Of a DNA stretch of 64,000 bases, positions 1 to 8,996 are shown one piece after another (position 1 is the first letter of the stretch; each line of letters begins with the position of its first letter). Origin of the DNA: Xanthobacter sp. NM-59. GTDB taxonomy: Bacteria; Pseudomonadota; Alphaproteobacteria; Rhizobiales; Xanthobacteraceae. Made by a program: the position numbers and the translations under genes. The notes under the pieces were generated by a model, which saw only the letters and a program-made list of their open reading frames with translations, ran no database searches and was not told the origin of the DNA. The DNA lies in assembly GCF_021401125.1 (NCBI RefSeq), contig NZ_JACBFQ010000002.1, positions 186,001 to 250,000 of the forward strand, given 5' to 3'.

Positions 1-1
1 C

Positions 2-733
2 GCCTATGACAAGGGCCGCCTGATGGGCACTTTCGCGGAGGATTGCGCGGAAGCCTACCAGTTCACCCGCGAGGCGCAGGACGCCTTTGCCATCGCCTCC
101 CTCACCAAGGCGCAGAAGGCCATGGCCGACGGCTCCTTCGCCGCCGAGATCACGCCGGTGACGGTGAAGGCCGGCAAGGCCGAGCGCGTGGTGGAAACCG
201 ACGAGCAGCCGCCCAAGGCCAAGCTGGACAAGATCCCCACCCTGAAGGCCGCATTCCGCGAGGGGGGCACCGTGACCGCGGCCAATTCCTCCTCCATCTC
301 GGACGGGGCGGCGGCGCTGGTGCTCATGCGCCGGTCGGAAGCGGAACGGCGCGGGCTCACGCCGCTCGCGGCCATTGTCGGCCACGCCACCAATGCCCAG
401 GCGCCGAACCTGTTCACGACCGCCCCGGTGGGCGCCATGGAGAAGCTGGCGCAGAAGACCGGCTGGGCGCTCAAGGATGTGGACCTGTTCGAGATCAACG
501 AGGCGTTCGCGGTGGTGCCCATGGTGGCCATCAAGGACCTCGCTTTGCCCGAGGAGAAGGTGAACGTGCATGGCGGGGCCTGCGCACTCGGCCACCCCAT
601 CGGCGCCTCGGGCGCGCGGGTGATGGTGACGCTTCTGGCGGCGCTGCAGAAATACGGCCTCAAGCGCGGTGTCGCGTCCCTGTGCATCGGCGGCGGCGAG
701 GCCACCGCCGTGGCCATCGAGCGGCTGAACTGA
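2..733 (+). CDS. acetyl-CoA acetyltransferase / thiolase, C-terminal part (5' end outside window)
   Basis: Cytoplasmic thiolase that condenses or cleaves acyl-CoA with CoA. The frame is open from base 2, so only the last 243 residues are seen (the family is about 390). Visible family marks are the NEAFA motif, the [11 protein letters not shown] stretch holding the catalytic His, and the C-terminal CIGGGEATA motif holding the second catalytic Cys. The nucleophilic Cys lies in the missing N-terminal half. An acyl-CoA dehydrogenase and an acyl-CoA racemase follow on the same strand, so a role in fatty or branched acyl-CoA degradation is likely. The exact substrate (acetoacetyl-CoA or a longer 3-ketoacyl-CoA) cannot be told from this part. 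Confidence 0.93.
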   Translation, partial: AYDKGRLMGTFAEDCAEAYQFTREAQDAFAIASLTKAQKAMADGSFAAEITPVTVKAGKAERVVETDEQPPKAKLDKIPTLKAAFREGGTVTAANSSSISDGAAALVLMRRSEAERRGLTPLAAIVGHATNAQAPNLFTTAPVGAMEKLAQKTGWALKDVDLFEINEAFAVVPMVAIKDLALPEEKVNVHGGACALGHPIGASGARVMVTLLAALQKYGLKRGVASLCIGGGEATAVAIERLN

Positions 734-874
734 GGGGCACGAGCGCGGCGGGAAGACCTGCGGCGCCACCTCACCGCGTGATCCTCCGCCGGACCTGTCG
801 CGGGTTCAGGCAATGGACGCGCGCCCATGCGGCAGGCACGCGGCCATGTGCCCCGCCGGCCACGGGCCTGCAAG

Positions 875-898
875 CCCCCTCCCGCTCGCGGGGGAGGG
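875..898. repeat. REP-like palindrome, family R1
   Basis: An inverted repeat of the form CCCTCCCGCtCGCGGGGGAGGG. Related C-run/G-run palindromes occur at 2356-2465, 6071-6225 and 17004-17075, always between genes. Such elements are common in intergenic DNA of Hyphomicrobiales. Confidence 0.7.
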
Positions 899-1048
899 TC
901 AGCGGGGGAACGGGGCGCAGCCGCCGGGGACACCCTCTGAAGGCTGCTCCCCCGCATCCGCCTTCCGCCGCCTCGCCCGCAAAAGGGAGAGGGAGAGGGA
1001 GAGGAGCCGCGCCCCGCGCTCGCGCCCAAACCGCAGATCGCCGCAAAC

Positions 1049-1144
1049 GACCAACCGCCCTGGCGACCGACCGCCCAGGTGCCCAACCGCCCAGGTACCC
1101 AACCGCCAAGGTGCCCAACCGCCGAGGTCACCGGCCGCCCAGGC
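1049..1144 (+). repeat. six tandem copies of a 16-bp unit
   Basis: Six head-to-tail 16-base units begin at 1049, 1065, 1081, 1097, 1113 and 1129, with consensus close to GCCCAACCGCCCAGGT. The middle units differ at only one to three positions and the outer ones are more degenerate. The period is not a multiple of three and the array lies about 60 bases before the acyl-CoA dehydrogenase start, so it is noncoding. There are no spacers, so it is not a CRISPR array. Confidence 0.85.
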
Positions 1145-1205
1145 CGCCGACCAACGACGCCAACACCTGCGACAACCGAACCCCACAGGCCCGAGGACCC
1201 CACTC

Positions 1206-2333
1206 ATGATCCTCACCGAGACCCAGACTGATATTCGCGATGCCGTCCGCGCCTTCGCGCAGGAGCGGCTCGCCCCCACCGCCGCCGCGCGTGATCGCGC
1301 GCATGCCTTTCCCCGCGCCGAGCTCACCGAGATGGGGACGCTCGGCTTCCTCGGCATGCTGGTGCCGGAGGAGCACGGGGGCTCGGCCACCGATCTCGTC
1401 TCCTATGCGCTGGCACTGGAGGAGATCGCGGCGGCGGACGGCGCCTGCTCCACCATCGTCTCCGTGCATTCCTCCGTGGGCTGCGGGCCCATCGTGAAAT
1501 TCGGATCGCAGGAGCAGAAGCAGCGCTTTCTGCCTAAGCTCGCGAGCGGCGAATGGATCGGCGGCTTCGCCCTCACCGAGCCGCATACCGGCTCGGACGC
1601 CGCCGCCATCCGCACCCGCGCCCGGCGCGAGGGCGACTCTTATGTGCTCAACGGCGCCAAGCAGTTCATCACCTCCGGCAAGAGCGGGGATGTGGTGATC
1701 GTGTTCGCCGTCACCGATCCGGATGCAGGCAAGAAGGGCATTTCCGCCTTCATCGTGCCCACCGACACCCCCGGCTATGAGGTGGTACGGGTGGAGGACA
1801 AGCTGGGCCAGCATGCCTCCGACACCTGCGCCCTCGCCTTCAACGACATGCGCATTCCCGCCGAGCTGCGCCTGGGCGCTGAGGGCGAGGGGCTGAAAAT
1901 CGCGCTCGCGAACCTGGAGGGCGGGCGCATCGGCATCGCAGCCCAGTCGGTGGGCATGGCCCGCGCTGCGTTCGAGGCCGCCCGCGCCTATGCCAAGGAG
2001 CGCGTCACCTTCGGCAAGCCCATCTTCGAACATCAAGCCATCGCCTTCCGCCTCGCCGACATGGCGACGCGCATCGAAGTGGCGCACCAGATGGTGCTCC
2101 ACGCCGCGGCCCTGCGCGAGGCGGGCCGGCCCTGTCTCACGGAAGCATCCATGGCCAAGCTTTTCGCCTCGGAAACGGCGGAGCAGGTGTGCTCGGCCGC
2201 CATCCAGATCCATGGCGGCTATGGCTATCTGGCGGACTTCCCGGTGGAGCGGATCTATCGGGATGTGCGCGTGTGCCAGATCTATGAGGGCACCAGCGAC
2301 GTGCAGCGCATCGTCATCGCCCGCAGCCTCTGA
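1206..2333 (+). CDS. acyl-CoA dehydrogenase (short/branched-chain type)
   Basis: FAD-dependent alpha,beta-dehydrogenation of an acyl-CoA thioester, passing electrons to electron-transfer flavoprotein. The 375 residues are the normal family length. Visible marks are the [12 protein letters not shown] segment of the middle domain, IQIHGGYGY near the C-terminus, and the catalytic base Glu361 in [11 protein letters not shown]. The closest match I recall is short/branched-chain (2-methylbutyryl-CoA or butyryl-CoA) dehydrogenase. A 2-methylacyl-CoA racemase gene follows, which fits a branched substrate, but this is inference. The ATG at 1206 is the first residue of the conserved N-terminus. Upstream in-frame sequence reads through repeats and is not coding. 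Confidence 0.93.
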   Translation: MILTETQTDIRDAVRAFAQERLAPTAAARDRAHAFPRAELTEMGTLGFLGMLVPEEHGGSATDLVSYALALEEIAAADGACSTIVSVHSSVGCGPIVKFGSQEQKQRFLPKLASGEWIGGFALTEPHTGSDAAAIRTRARREGDSYVLNGAKQFITSGKSGDVVIVFAVTDPDAGKKGISAFIVPTDTPGYEVVRVEDKLGQHASDTCALAFNDMRIPAELRLGAEGEGLKIALANLEGGRIGIAAQSVGMARAAFEAARAYAKERVTFGKPIFEHQAIAFRLADMATRIEVAHQMVLHAAALREAGRPCLTEASMAKLFASETAEQVCSAAIQIHGGYGYLADFPVERIYRDVRVCQIYEGTSDVQRIVIARSL

Positions 2334-2355
2334 GGCGCGGCTCCCGCCATAAATG

Positions 2356-2465
2356 CCCTCTCCCGCCTGCGGGGGAGGATGGGAGGGGGAGAGGCTCAAT
2401 TCTTCCCCCCTCCCGCGCCGGCCACCTCTCCGCCGCGCGCCCCCCTCCCTCGCAAGCGGGAGAGG
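2356..2465. repeat. REP-like palindromes, family R1 (pair)
   Basis: Two R1-type palindromes, at 2356-2376 and 2441-2465, lie between the acyl-CoA dehydrogenase and the racemase gene. Each has C-rich and G-rich arms around a short CGCxxGCG centre. They may act as a weak terminator or mRNA-stabilising hairpins. Confidence 0.65.
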
Positions 2466-2601
2466 CAGAGTGCGCCGCCCCAAGCATGCGGTCTCAAGCG
2501 CTCTCGGCCTCAAGCGCACGGCAGAAAATGCGCGGCCTGAGCCGCCCTTCGACCTCCAAATCAACACAGCGGCCGCCAAGGCCCGCCCGAGGAAACGCCA
2601 G

Positions 2602-3774
2602 ATGACCGAAGCCGCCAGCCCAGCATCGCACACCAGCCCAAAAGGCCCCCTCGCCGGCCTGCGCGTCGTCGATCTCTCGCGCCTCGCGCCGGGGCCCTAT
2701 TGCACCATGCTGCTGGCCGATCTCGGCGCCGAAGTCATCGTGGTGGGCGGCGGGCGCGCGGGCGTCGCCATTCCCGAACTGTCACGCGGGAAGCGCTTCA
2801 TTTCTCTGGATCTGAAAGCCCCGGCGGGCCGCGACGCGCTGCATGCCCTGGTGAAGACCGCCGACGTGCTGGTGGAAGGCTTCCGCCCCGGCGTCGCCGC
2901 CCGCCTGGGCGCGGGCTATGAGGAGCTGTCCGCGCTCAATCCGAAGCTGGTCTATTGCTCTCTCACCGGCTTCGGCCAGGACGGCCCGCGCGCCCAGGAG
3001 GCAGGGCACGATCTCACTTATCTTGCGCTATCCGGCGTGCTGGGCGGCCTTGGGCCCAAAGGTGCGCCGCCGGTGCCGCCGCTCAATCTGGTGGCCGATT
3101 TCGCGGGCGGAAGCCTCGTGGCAGCGCTCGGCATCCTGGCGGCGGTGATCGAGGCGCGCGGCTCAGGCCGGGGCCAAGAGATCGACGCGGCCATGGTGGA
3201 CGGCTCGCTTTCGCTCATGGCCATGCACCTGCCCTTGTGGCACACGCCCCATTGGCCGGCGCGGGGCGAAGGGCTGCTGGCGGGCGATAAGCCTTTCTAC
3301 CGCACCTATGCCTGCGCCGACGGGCGCTATCTGGCGGTAGGCGCGCTGGAACGCGGCTTCTTTGAAAATCTCTGGCGCGTCCTCGATCTCGGCGCGGTGC
3401 CGGACCACATGGCGGCGGCCAACTGGCCCACCATCGAGCGCACGTTGACCGAGACCTTCCTCACCCGCCCGCGCGATGAATGGGCGGCCCTGTTCGCGGG
3501 CACCGATGCCTGTGTGGCGCCGGTTCTGGAACCCCACGAAGTGTGGGACGAGCCCCACATCGCCGCACGCCATCCGACCTCCGGCCCCCATGAGGTGCCG
3601 GCGGTGCCGCGCCTCTCCCGCACCCCCGCCATCGCCCGCCCCCTCGACCAGTCCGACCAGAGCCGCGCGGTGCTGGGCGCGCTCGGCCTTTCCGAAGCGC
3701 AGATGGATGCCGCCATCGACCCACCGCAGAAAGCCCAGCGCACCGGCCTCGATTGGCCACCGGCCCTGCGCTGA
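2602..3774 (+). CDS. alpha-methylacyl-CoA racemase (CaiB/BaiF CoA-transferase superfamily)
   Basis: Predicted to interconvert (R)- and (S)-2-methylacyl-CoA so that stereospecific acyl-CoA dehydrogenases can act. The 390-residue protein starts with the family motif GLRVVDLSRLAPGPY. His136 (in AGHDLTY) and Asp166 (in VADFAGGS) lie 30 residues apart, the same spacing as the catalytic His126/Asp156 pair of the Mycobacterium tuberculosis racemase MCR. The stretch SGRGQEIDAAMVDG is also typical. These marks favour racemase over CoA-transferase. The ATG at 2602 begins a short variable leader before the conserved fold. The thiolase and dehydrogenase upstream support a branched-chain acyl-CoA pathway. 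Confidence 0.88.
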   Translation: MTEAASPASHTSPKGPLAGLRVVDLSRLAPGPYCTMLLADLGAEVIVVGGGRAGVAIPELSRGKRFISLDLKAPAGRDALHALVKTADVLVEGFRPGVAARLGAGYEELSALNPKLVYCSLTGFGQDGPRAQEAGHDLTYLALSGVLGGLGPKGAPPVPPLNLVADFAGGSLVAALGILAAVIEARGSGRGQEIDAAMVDGSLSLMAMHLPLWHTPHWPARGEGLLAGDKPFYRTYACADGRYLAVGALERGFFENLWRVLDLGAVPDHMAAANWPTIERTLTETFLTRPRDEWAALFAGTDACVAPVLEPHEVWDEPHIAARHPTSGPHEVPAVPRLSRTPAIARPLDQSDQSRAVLGALGLSEAQMDAAIDPPQKAQRTGLDWPPALR

Positions 3775-4015
3775 GAGCGCACTGAGCGGAACGAAAGCGC
3801 GGCCGGCCCGTCGGCACGGACCGGCACCGCGCCCATCACACACTTAAAACGTGTATCGACTATTTCCCGAGCGCTGAAAGGTCCCATATCACCGCGCACA
3901 TCCTTGTGGCCCCGCCCCTGCTCGGCTTAAACAAGCTGAAGCGTTGCAGGAAAGCCGAGACCGTGCAGACGTTCGGTTATCCCGGCGGGGTCATTTCACT
4001 TAAGGATGTTGCTCC

Positions 4016-4669
4016 ATGTCGAACATCATCGAAGACATCTATACTGAGCCCGAGGATTTTTCGCCGGATACACTTGCCAATCTCGGCCCCCTGCGCCGTC
4101 TTGCCGGCGTGTGGCAGTCGGACACGGGGATGGACGTGAACCCCAAGGCCGATGGCCCGGAGCGCCGCGCCTTCAGCGAAGTCGTAAAGATGGAGCCCAT
4201 CGACCCGCAGACCAACGGCCCCCAGTTGCTCTATGGCCTGCGCTATCACGTCCACATCACCGCGCCGGGGGAATCCGGCACGTTCCACGACCAGATCGGC
4301 TATTGGCTGTGGGAGCCGGCCACCGGCCTCATCATGCAGACCATCGCCATCCCGCGCGGCCAGGTGGTGCTTGCCGGCGGCACGGCCGGGGCGGCCGACA
4401 AGACCATTTCGGTGGAAGCGCGGCGGGGTGACACCCGCTTTGGCATCAGCTCCACCACCTTTCTCGAAGACGCCTTCCGCACCGACTTCTATCGCATCGA
4501 CATTACCTTCAACGACGATGGCAGCTGGACCTATGTGACCCGCGTCGATCTGGCGATCCGGGGCCAGGAGCCGGCCTTCAACCATACCGACACCAACACC
4601 CTGCGCCGCATCCTGCGGCCGCGGCCCAACCCCATGGCGGCCACCCCCATGGAAGGCGCCGAGGGCTGA
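4016..4669 (+). CDS. heme-binding beta-barrel (nitrobindin-like, DUF1794) protein
   Basis: A 217-residue cytoplasmic protein of the lipocalin/FABP-like heme-binding beta-barrel family (nitrobindin and the THAP4 C-terminal domain are relatives). Visible marks are LANLGPLRRLAGVWQ, typical of the first strand and helix, the FHDQIGYWLWEP stretch, and alternating strand pattern throughout. The real substrate in this subfamily is not known to me. The ATG at 4016 is preceded by AAGGA at a good distance. It stands alone: the preceding gene ends about 240 bases upstream and the next gene is convergent, with a terminator hairpin between them. Confidence 0.8.
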   Translation: MSNIIEDIYTEPEDFSPDTLANLGPLRRLAGVWQSDTGMDVNPKADGPERRAFSEVVKMEPIDPQTNGPQLLYGLRYHVHITAPGESGTFHDQIGYWLWEPATGLIMQTIAIPRGQVVLAGGTAGAADKTISVEARRGDTRFGISSTTFLEDAFRTDFYRIDITFNDDGSWTYVTRVDLAIRGQEPAFNHTDTNTLRRILRPRPNPMAATPMEGAEG

Positions 4670-4704
4670 TCCCCACTGCCCGTGAGCGCTGCTCATGGGC
4701 CTCG

Positions 4705-4750
4705 GGTCACACCCGTGCGGCGGCGGTCAAAGACCGGGGCCGATGGTGTG
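4705..4750 (+). repeat. dispersed 3'-end repeat, family R3, copy 1
   Basis: About 45 bases around a core CGGTCAAAGACCGG followed by CCGATGGTGT. A closely similar element lies in reverse orientation at 63305-63350 and a shorter one at 32350-32384. All three are a few dozen bases downstream of a gene's stop codon. Confidence 0.7.
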
Positions 4751-4756
4751 AAGGAT

Positions 4757-4779
4757 CGGGCTCCCACGGCGGGAGCCCG
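4757..4779. terminator. hairpin terminator between convergent genes
   Basis: A perfect 9-bp stem CGGGCTCCC/GGGAGCCCG with a 5-base loop lies between the convergent heme-binding protein gene (ends 4669) and the FAD oxidoreductase gene (ends 4796). It could stop transcription from both sides. There is no strong U-run. Confidence 0.65.
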
Positions 4780-4795
4780 TCCACCTGAAGCGACT

Positions 4796-5911
4796 TCAGC
4801 GGGGCGCGGTGCCGGCCAGCATCTTTTCCACCTCGTCGCCCAGCGCCAGGGCGCTGGTGAGGCCGGGGGACTCGATGCCGAACAGGTTCACCAGCCCCGG
4901 CACGCCGTGGACCTGCTCGCCCTGCAACACGAAATCCGGCGTCGCGCCGTCCGGCCAGTCCAGCTTGGGGCGGATGCCGGAATAGCCGGGAATGAGGTCG
5001 TCCTCCGTCACGTCCGGCCAATAGCGGCGGATGGAGGCGAGGAAGGGTGCGCGGCGCGCCGGGTCCACCGCGTAATCGCGCGTCTCCACCCATTCCACAT
5101 CGGGCCCGAACCGCCCCTGCCCGCCCAGATCGAGGGTGAGGTGGGTGCCAAGGCCGCCCGGTTCCGGCACCGGATAGATGAGGTGGCGAAACGGCACCTT
5201 GCGGGCGCAGGTGAAGTAATTGCCCTTGGCATATTTCGGCCGGGGCACGAAGCGTGCCTCCAGCCCCTCAATGCGCCCGGCCACAGTGGTGGCGTCGAGC
5301 CCCGCGCAATTCACCAGGACCCGGCAGCCGAGGGTCAGCGGGGCTTCGCCGCCCGCCTCCACCACGAAACCGTCATTGCCCACCTCAGCCCGCACGAAGG
5401 GCGCGGCGAGCGCCACCATGCCGCCCGCTGCCTCCAGGTCCCCTTGCAGCGCCAGCATCAGGCCATGGGAATCCACGATACCGGTGACGGGCGAGAACAG
5501 AGCCGCGTGCACGGACAAGGCCGGCTCCAGGGCCTTCACCTCGGCGGCATCGAGCAGGCGCAGCTCTTCCACCCCGTTGGCCTCGCCGGTGGCCTTCAAT
5601 TTCTCCAGATAGCCCACCTCGTCCGCACTGCCGGCGACGATGAGCTTGCCGATGCGCGACACCCCCACCCCATGGTCGGCGCAATAGCCATAGAGCGCGC
5701 GGCGCCCGGCCACGCACAAGCGCGCCTTGAGACTGCCGGGGGCGTAATAGATACCGGCATGGATGACCTCGGAATTGCGGGCGCTGGTGACGGTGCCGAT
5801 GGCGCCTTCCGCTTCCAGCACGATCACGTCGTGCCCTGCCTGCGCCAGCGCCCGCGCCACCGCGAGCCCCACCACGCCCGCGCCCACGACGATGCAATCC
5901 ACCCGATCCAT
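4796..5911 (-). CDS. NAD(P)/FAD-dependent oxidoreductase, L-2-hydroxyglutarate oxidase (LhgO)-like
   Basis: A 371-residue flavoprotein of the DAO superfamily. The N-terminus has the Rossmann FAD-binding motif GAGVVGLAVARAL followed by an acidic residue in VIVLEAE. The block TSARNSEVIHAGIYYAPGS is typical of the LhgO/L-2-hydroxyglutarate dehydrogenase group, and the C-terminus carries the NLFGIESPGLTSALALG motif. The likely reaction is oxidation of L-2-hydroxyglutarate or a related 2-hydroxyacid. It stands alone between convergent and repeat-bounded neighbours. A link to the glutarate genes at 15-18 kb is possible but unsupported by position. Confidence 0.85.
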   Translation of the reverse strand: MDRVDCIVVGAGVVGLAVARALAQAGHDVIVLEAEGAIGTVTSARNSEVIHAGIYYAPGSLKARLCVAGRRALYGYCADHGVGVSRIGKLIVAGSADEVGYLEKLKATGEANGVEELRLLDAAEVKALEPALSVHAALFSPVTGIVDSHGLMLALQGDLEAAGGMVALAAPFVRAEVGNDGFVVEAGGEAPLTLGCRVLVNCAGLDATTVAGRIEGLEARFVPRPKYAKGNYFTCARKVPFRHLIYPVPEPGGLGTHLTLDLGGQGRFGPDVEWVETRDYAVDPARRAPFLASIRRYWPDVTEDDLIPGYSGIRPKLDWPDGATPDFVLQGEQVHGVPGLVNLFGIESPGLTSALALGDEVEKMLAGTAPR

Positions 5912-6070
5912 GCCCGCTCCCGTTCTCTGCCTGCGGCGAAACGCACCATAATGCGCGGAGGTGTGCTTTCAAGCCGAGCGGGTGGCCCGTTTTCGGGTCA
6001 CAGCGCGCTCCCGCGAGACGCAGAACCCGATCGTCATTCGACGCGGGCAGTTCACGAATGGCGCATTCCC

Positions 6071-6225
6071 GCTCCCGCTTGCCGGAGAGGGAGGGGCCGG
6101 CGTGTTCCGGCGATGCAGACGACAGGCATTGAACGCGCCATCGCCCTTCGCAGCCCCCCGTTCGCCTTGCTGCTCCGTGTTCGTGCCCAGCCCGCTGGTC
6201 CCCTCCCCCGCAGGCGGGAGAGGGA
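6071..6225. repeat. REP-like palindromes, family R1 (pair)
   Basis: Two R1-type palindromes, at about 6071-6095 and 6199-6225 (CCCTCCCCCGCAGGCGGGAG core), lie in the 367-base gap between the FAD oxidoreductase start (5911) and the ABC ATPase stop (6279). No gene is visible in the gap. Confidence 0.65.
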
Positions 6226-6278
6226 GAAGCGGCCGGGCGCTGAGCGGTCGGGTCGGCCGCCAGTCGGTGGCCCTCCCG

Positions 6279-7037
6279 TCAGCGATAGAACAGGCCCACT
6301 TTGTCGCCCGCCACGTCCATCACCGTGATGTCCATGTCGTAGATGGCGCGCAGCACATCAGAGCGCATCAGCTCGGCGGGCGGGCCCTGGAACGCAAGGC
6401 GGCCGTCGCGCATGGCCACCACGCGGTCGGCATGGCAGGAAGCGAAATTGATGTCGTGGAGCACCACCACCACCGTCTTGCCCAGCTCGTCCGCCGCCCG
6501 GCGCAGCAGGCGCATGGTGGCGGCGGCATGCTTCATGTCGAGATTGTTCAGGGGCTCGTCGAGCAGCAGATAGTCCGGGTCCTGCGCCAGCACCATGGCG
6601 ATGAAGGCGCGCTGGCGCTGGCCGCCGGACAGCTCATCCAAGAAACGGTCCTTCAGCGCATCGAGGTCCACATAGCCGATGGCGCGCGCGACCATGTCTC
6701 GGTCCTCGCCCGTCAGGCGTCCGCGCGAATAGGGGAAGCGGCCGAACGCCACCAGTTCCGCCACCGTGAGGCGCGGCGTCACCGCATTGGCCTGCCGCAG
6801 GATGGCGAGCCGCCGCGCCAGCACGGGACCCGGCACGGCGGTGACATCCTGACCGTCAAGGGTGACATGGCCGCCGCTCGCCGGCATCAGCCGCGCGACG
6901 ATGGACAGGAGCGTGGACTTGCCCGCCCCGTTCGGCCCGATGAGCGCGGTGAGCCCGCCGGGCGGCAGGTCGAAGGACACGCCATCCAGCACCCGGGCAG
7001 CGCCATAGGCCTTGGCGAGATTGCGGATTTCAATCAC
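6279..7037 (-). CDS. ferric-siderophore ABC transporter ATP-binding protein (FecE/YclP type)
   Basis: A 252-residue ATPase that powers import of an iron chelate across the inner membrane. Walker A GPNGAGKST is near residue 36, the signature LSGGQRQRAF follows, Walker B is YLLLDEP, and the H-loop is VVLHDINFA. The C-terminal DITVMDVAGDKVGLFY matches the FecE/FepC class. It starts with GTG at 7037, whose codon overlaps the stop of the permease upstream (GTGA), so translation is probably coupled. It is the last gene of a four-gene operon: binding protein, permease, permease, ATPase. Confidence 0.93.
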   Translation of the reverse strand: MIEIRNLAKAYGAARVLDGVSFDLPPGGLTALIGPNGAGKSTLLSIVARLMPASGGHVTLDGQDVTAVPGPVLARRLAILRQANAVTPRLTVAELVAFGRFPYSRGRLTGEDRDMVARAIGYVDLDALKDRFLDELSGGQRQRAFIAMVLAQDPDYLLLDEPLNNLDMKHAAATMRLLRRAADELGKTVVVVLHDINFASCHADRVVAMRDGRLAFQGPPAELMRSDVLRAIYDMDITVMDVAGDKVGLFYR

Positions 7038-7999
7038 GACCGGTCCCTCCGCAACAGCAGCAGGATGAAGACGAGCCCGCCCACGAACTCGATGACCACG
7101 CTCAGGGTGGTGCCCAGGTTCAACAGCCGCTCCAGCACCATCTGTCCGCCCACTAGGCAGATGACGGCCACCAGCACCGCCGCCGGCAGGGTGTAGCGGT
7201 GACGATCCGTGCCCGTGAGGTGATAAGCAAGGTTCGCCACCAGCAGGCCGAAGAACAGCACCGGCCCCACCAGCGCCGTGGACACGGAAACCAACACCGC
7301 CACCAGCGCCATCAGCAGCGCCACCACCCGGCGATAATCCACCCCCAGATTGATGGCCGCCTCGCGGCCCAGGGACAGCACGTCCAGCACCGGCGCCAGC
7401 CAAAGGGCGAGCGCGCTGCCCAGCACGATCACCACCCCGGCGAGGGGCAACAGCGTGGTGTCCACCGCATTGAACTGGGCGAACAGCAGCCCCTGGAGCA
7501 CGGCGAAGGCATTGGGATCCAGCACCCGCTGGAGCAGGGCCGCGAGGCTGCGGCACAGCACGCCAAACACCACGCCCGTGAGCAGCAGCAGATGCAGGCT
7601 GTTGCGCCCGTCGGCGAACAGCAGGCGGAACAGCAGGAGCGCCGCCGCCACCATTACCAAGGCCTCGCCCAGAAAGCGCAGGCGCGGATCCAGCATCAGC
7701 ACCGCCTGGGCGCCGAAGGCGAACACGGCAAGGGTCTTGAACACCACGAACAGCGCATCGAAGCCCATCACCGCCGGGGTGAGGATGCGGTTCTGCGTGA
7801 GCGTCTGAAACACCACGGTGGAGACCGCCACGGCCGTCGCCACCGCCATCAGCCCGGCGAGCTTGGTGCCGCGAAAGGTGAGCACGAAGCTCCAATTGCC
7901 CCGCGCCCCCACGGTGAGGAAGGCCGCCATGGCGAGCAAGGCGAGGGCGGCGAGCAGCAGCAGCGTCCGCGCCGGCCTTTGGGAGAAGAGGCTAGCCAA
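7034..7999 (-). CDS. iron-chelate ABC transporter permease (FatC/YclO type)
   Basis: Inner-membrane permease of the FecCD family, about 321 residues with roughly nine hydrophobic helices. The segment FGLLVANLAYHLTGTDRHR contains the family's Gly-rich loop that contacts the ATPase. The start is uncertain: a TTG at 7999 gives a normal N-terminus (hydrophobic helix after about 12 residues) and an 8-base overlap with the preceding gene. An in-frame start much further upstream would overlap that gene by over 80 bases and is unlikely. It pairs with the permease encoded just upstream as a heterodimer. Confidence 0.88.
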   Translation of the reverse strand: MASLFSQRPARTLLLLAALALLAMAAFLTVGARGNWSFVLTFRGTKLAGLMAVATAVAVSTVVFQTLTQNRILTPAVMGFDALFVVFKTLAVFAFGAQAVLMLDPRLRFLGEALVMVAAALLLFRLLFADGRNSLHLLLLTGVVFGVLCRSLAALLQRVLDPNAFAVLQGLLFAQFNAVDTTLLPLAGVVIVLGSALALWLAPVLDVLSLGREAAINLGVDYRRVVALLMALVAVLVSVSTALVGPVLFFGLLVANLAYHLTGTDRHRYTLPAAVLVAVICLVGGQMVLERLLNLGTTLSVVIEFVGGLVFILLLLRRDRS

Positions 8000-8996
8000 G
8001 GCGATAGCGCCGCCCGAGCAGGAGATAGAGAAACACCGCGCTGCCCACGACACCGGCCACGGTTCCCACCGGGATCTCATAGGGAAAGCGGATGAGCCGG
8101 CCGATGATGTCGCAGGCCAAAAGGAAGGCGGCGCCGCACAGCGCCACCCAGGGCAAGGTGCGGCGCAGATTGTCGCCCATCACCAGCGCCACCACGTTCG
8201 CGACGATGAGGCCCAGAAAGGGCACCGTGCCCGCCGTGACCACGCAGGCAGCCGTCACCAGCGAGACGATGACGAGGCCGAGCGCCACTACCTTGCGATA
8301 ATCCAACCCCAGATTGGTGGCGAAGGCATCGCCCAGCCCCGCCACCGTGAACCGGTCCGCCGCCACATAAGCGAGCACGGCAAGGGGCACGCTGATCCAC
8401 AAGAGCTCATAGCGCCCCCGCAGCACGCCGGAAAAATCCCCCGTGGTCCAGGCGGCGAGCGCCTGCAGCAGATCGAAGCGATAGGCCAGGAAGGTGGAGA
8501 CGGAATCGATCACTCCGCCCAGGATCAGCCCCACCAGCGGGACGATGAGCGTGGTCTTGAGGCTCAGCCGATCGACGATGCGCAGGAACAGGAAGGTGCC
8601 GGCGAGGGCGAACAGGCCCGCCACCAGCATCTTGGCCAGCATCGGAAGATCAGGCGCCGCCACCATCACCACCACCAGGCCCAGGCGCGCCGCCTCGGCG
8701 GTGCCGGCGGTGGTGGGCTCCACGAAGCGGTTGCGGAACAGCATCTGCATAATCACCGCAGCCACCCCCATGGAGAGGCCGGCGAAGATCAGGGCCAGAG
8801 TGCGCGGCACCCGGCTCGCCAACAGCACCAGCAGCGCCTGGCTCTCCCCGCCCGACCACAGGGCGGAAAGGCTCATGTCGCCAACGCCGATGAAAAGGCT
8901 CGCCGCCGCCAGCACCATGAGCAGCATGAACGCGGCCGCGAACGCCCCCGGAGCCACCGGCCACCGGCCGGCCGCCCCCGCCTGAACGGCGCTCAT
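7992..8996 (-). CDS. iron-chelate ABC transporter permease (FatD/YclN type)
   Basis: A 334-residue FecCD-family permease with about nine membrane helices. The block SRVPRTLALIFAGLSMGVAA and the later GTVPFLGLIVANVVAL, which includes the ATPase-contact loop, are typical. Its ATG overlaps the stop of the binding-protein gene (ATGA at 8993-8996) and its stop overlaps the next permease. The fat/ycl-type set of one binding protein, two different permeases and one ATPase is complete. No TonB-dependent receptor is present in the window. Confidence 0.92.
   Translation of the reverse strand: MSAVQAGAAGRWPVAPGAFAAAFMLLMVLAAASLFIGVGDMSLSALWSGGESQALLVLLASRVPRTLALIFAGLSMGVAAVIMQMLFRNRFVEPTTAGTAEAARLGLVVVMVAAPDLPMLAKMLVAGLFALAGTFLFLRIVDRLSLKTTLIVPLVGLILGGVIDSVSTFLAYRFDLLQALAAWTTGDFSGVLRGRYELLWISVPLAVLAYVAADRFTVAGLGDAFATNLGLDYRKVVALGLVIVSLVTAACVVTAGTVPFLGLIVANVVALVMGDNLRRTLPWVALCGAAFLLACDIIGRLIRFPYEIPVGTVAGVVGSAVFLYLLLGRRYRLG

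Larger units (their letters stand above)
734..1205. other. 472-base gap between thiolase and acyl-CoA dehydrogenase genes, repeat-rich
   Basis: No credible gene. It holds a REP-like palindrome near 875-898, a short GGGAGA microsatellite near 985-1002 and six copies of a 16-bp tandem repeat at 1049-1144. No convincing ribosome binding site is seen just before the ATG at 1206. Confidence 0.7.

Noticed and set aside
2-733. Aberrant thiolase active site (GGGEATA instead of GGGMG)
   Set aside because: The CxGGGxAxA form still fits the thiolase C-terminal signature and occurs in normal enzymes.
1049-1144. CRISPR array
   Set aside because: Units are 16 bases and directly adjacent with no spacers.
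4682-6328. Long plus-strand open frame opposite the FAD oxidoreductase gene
   Set aside because: Antisense shadow: His/Arg-rich composition and no domain; the minus-strand protein is clearly real.
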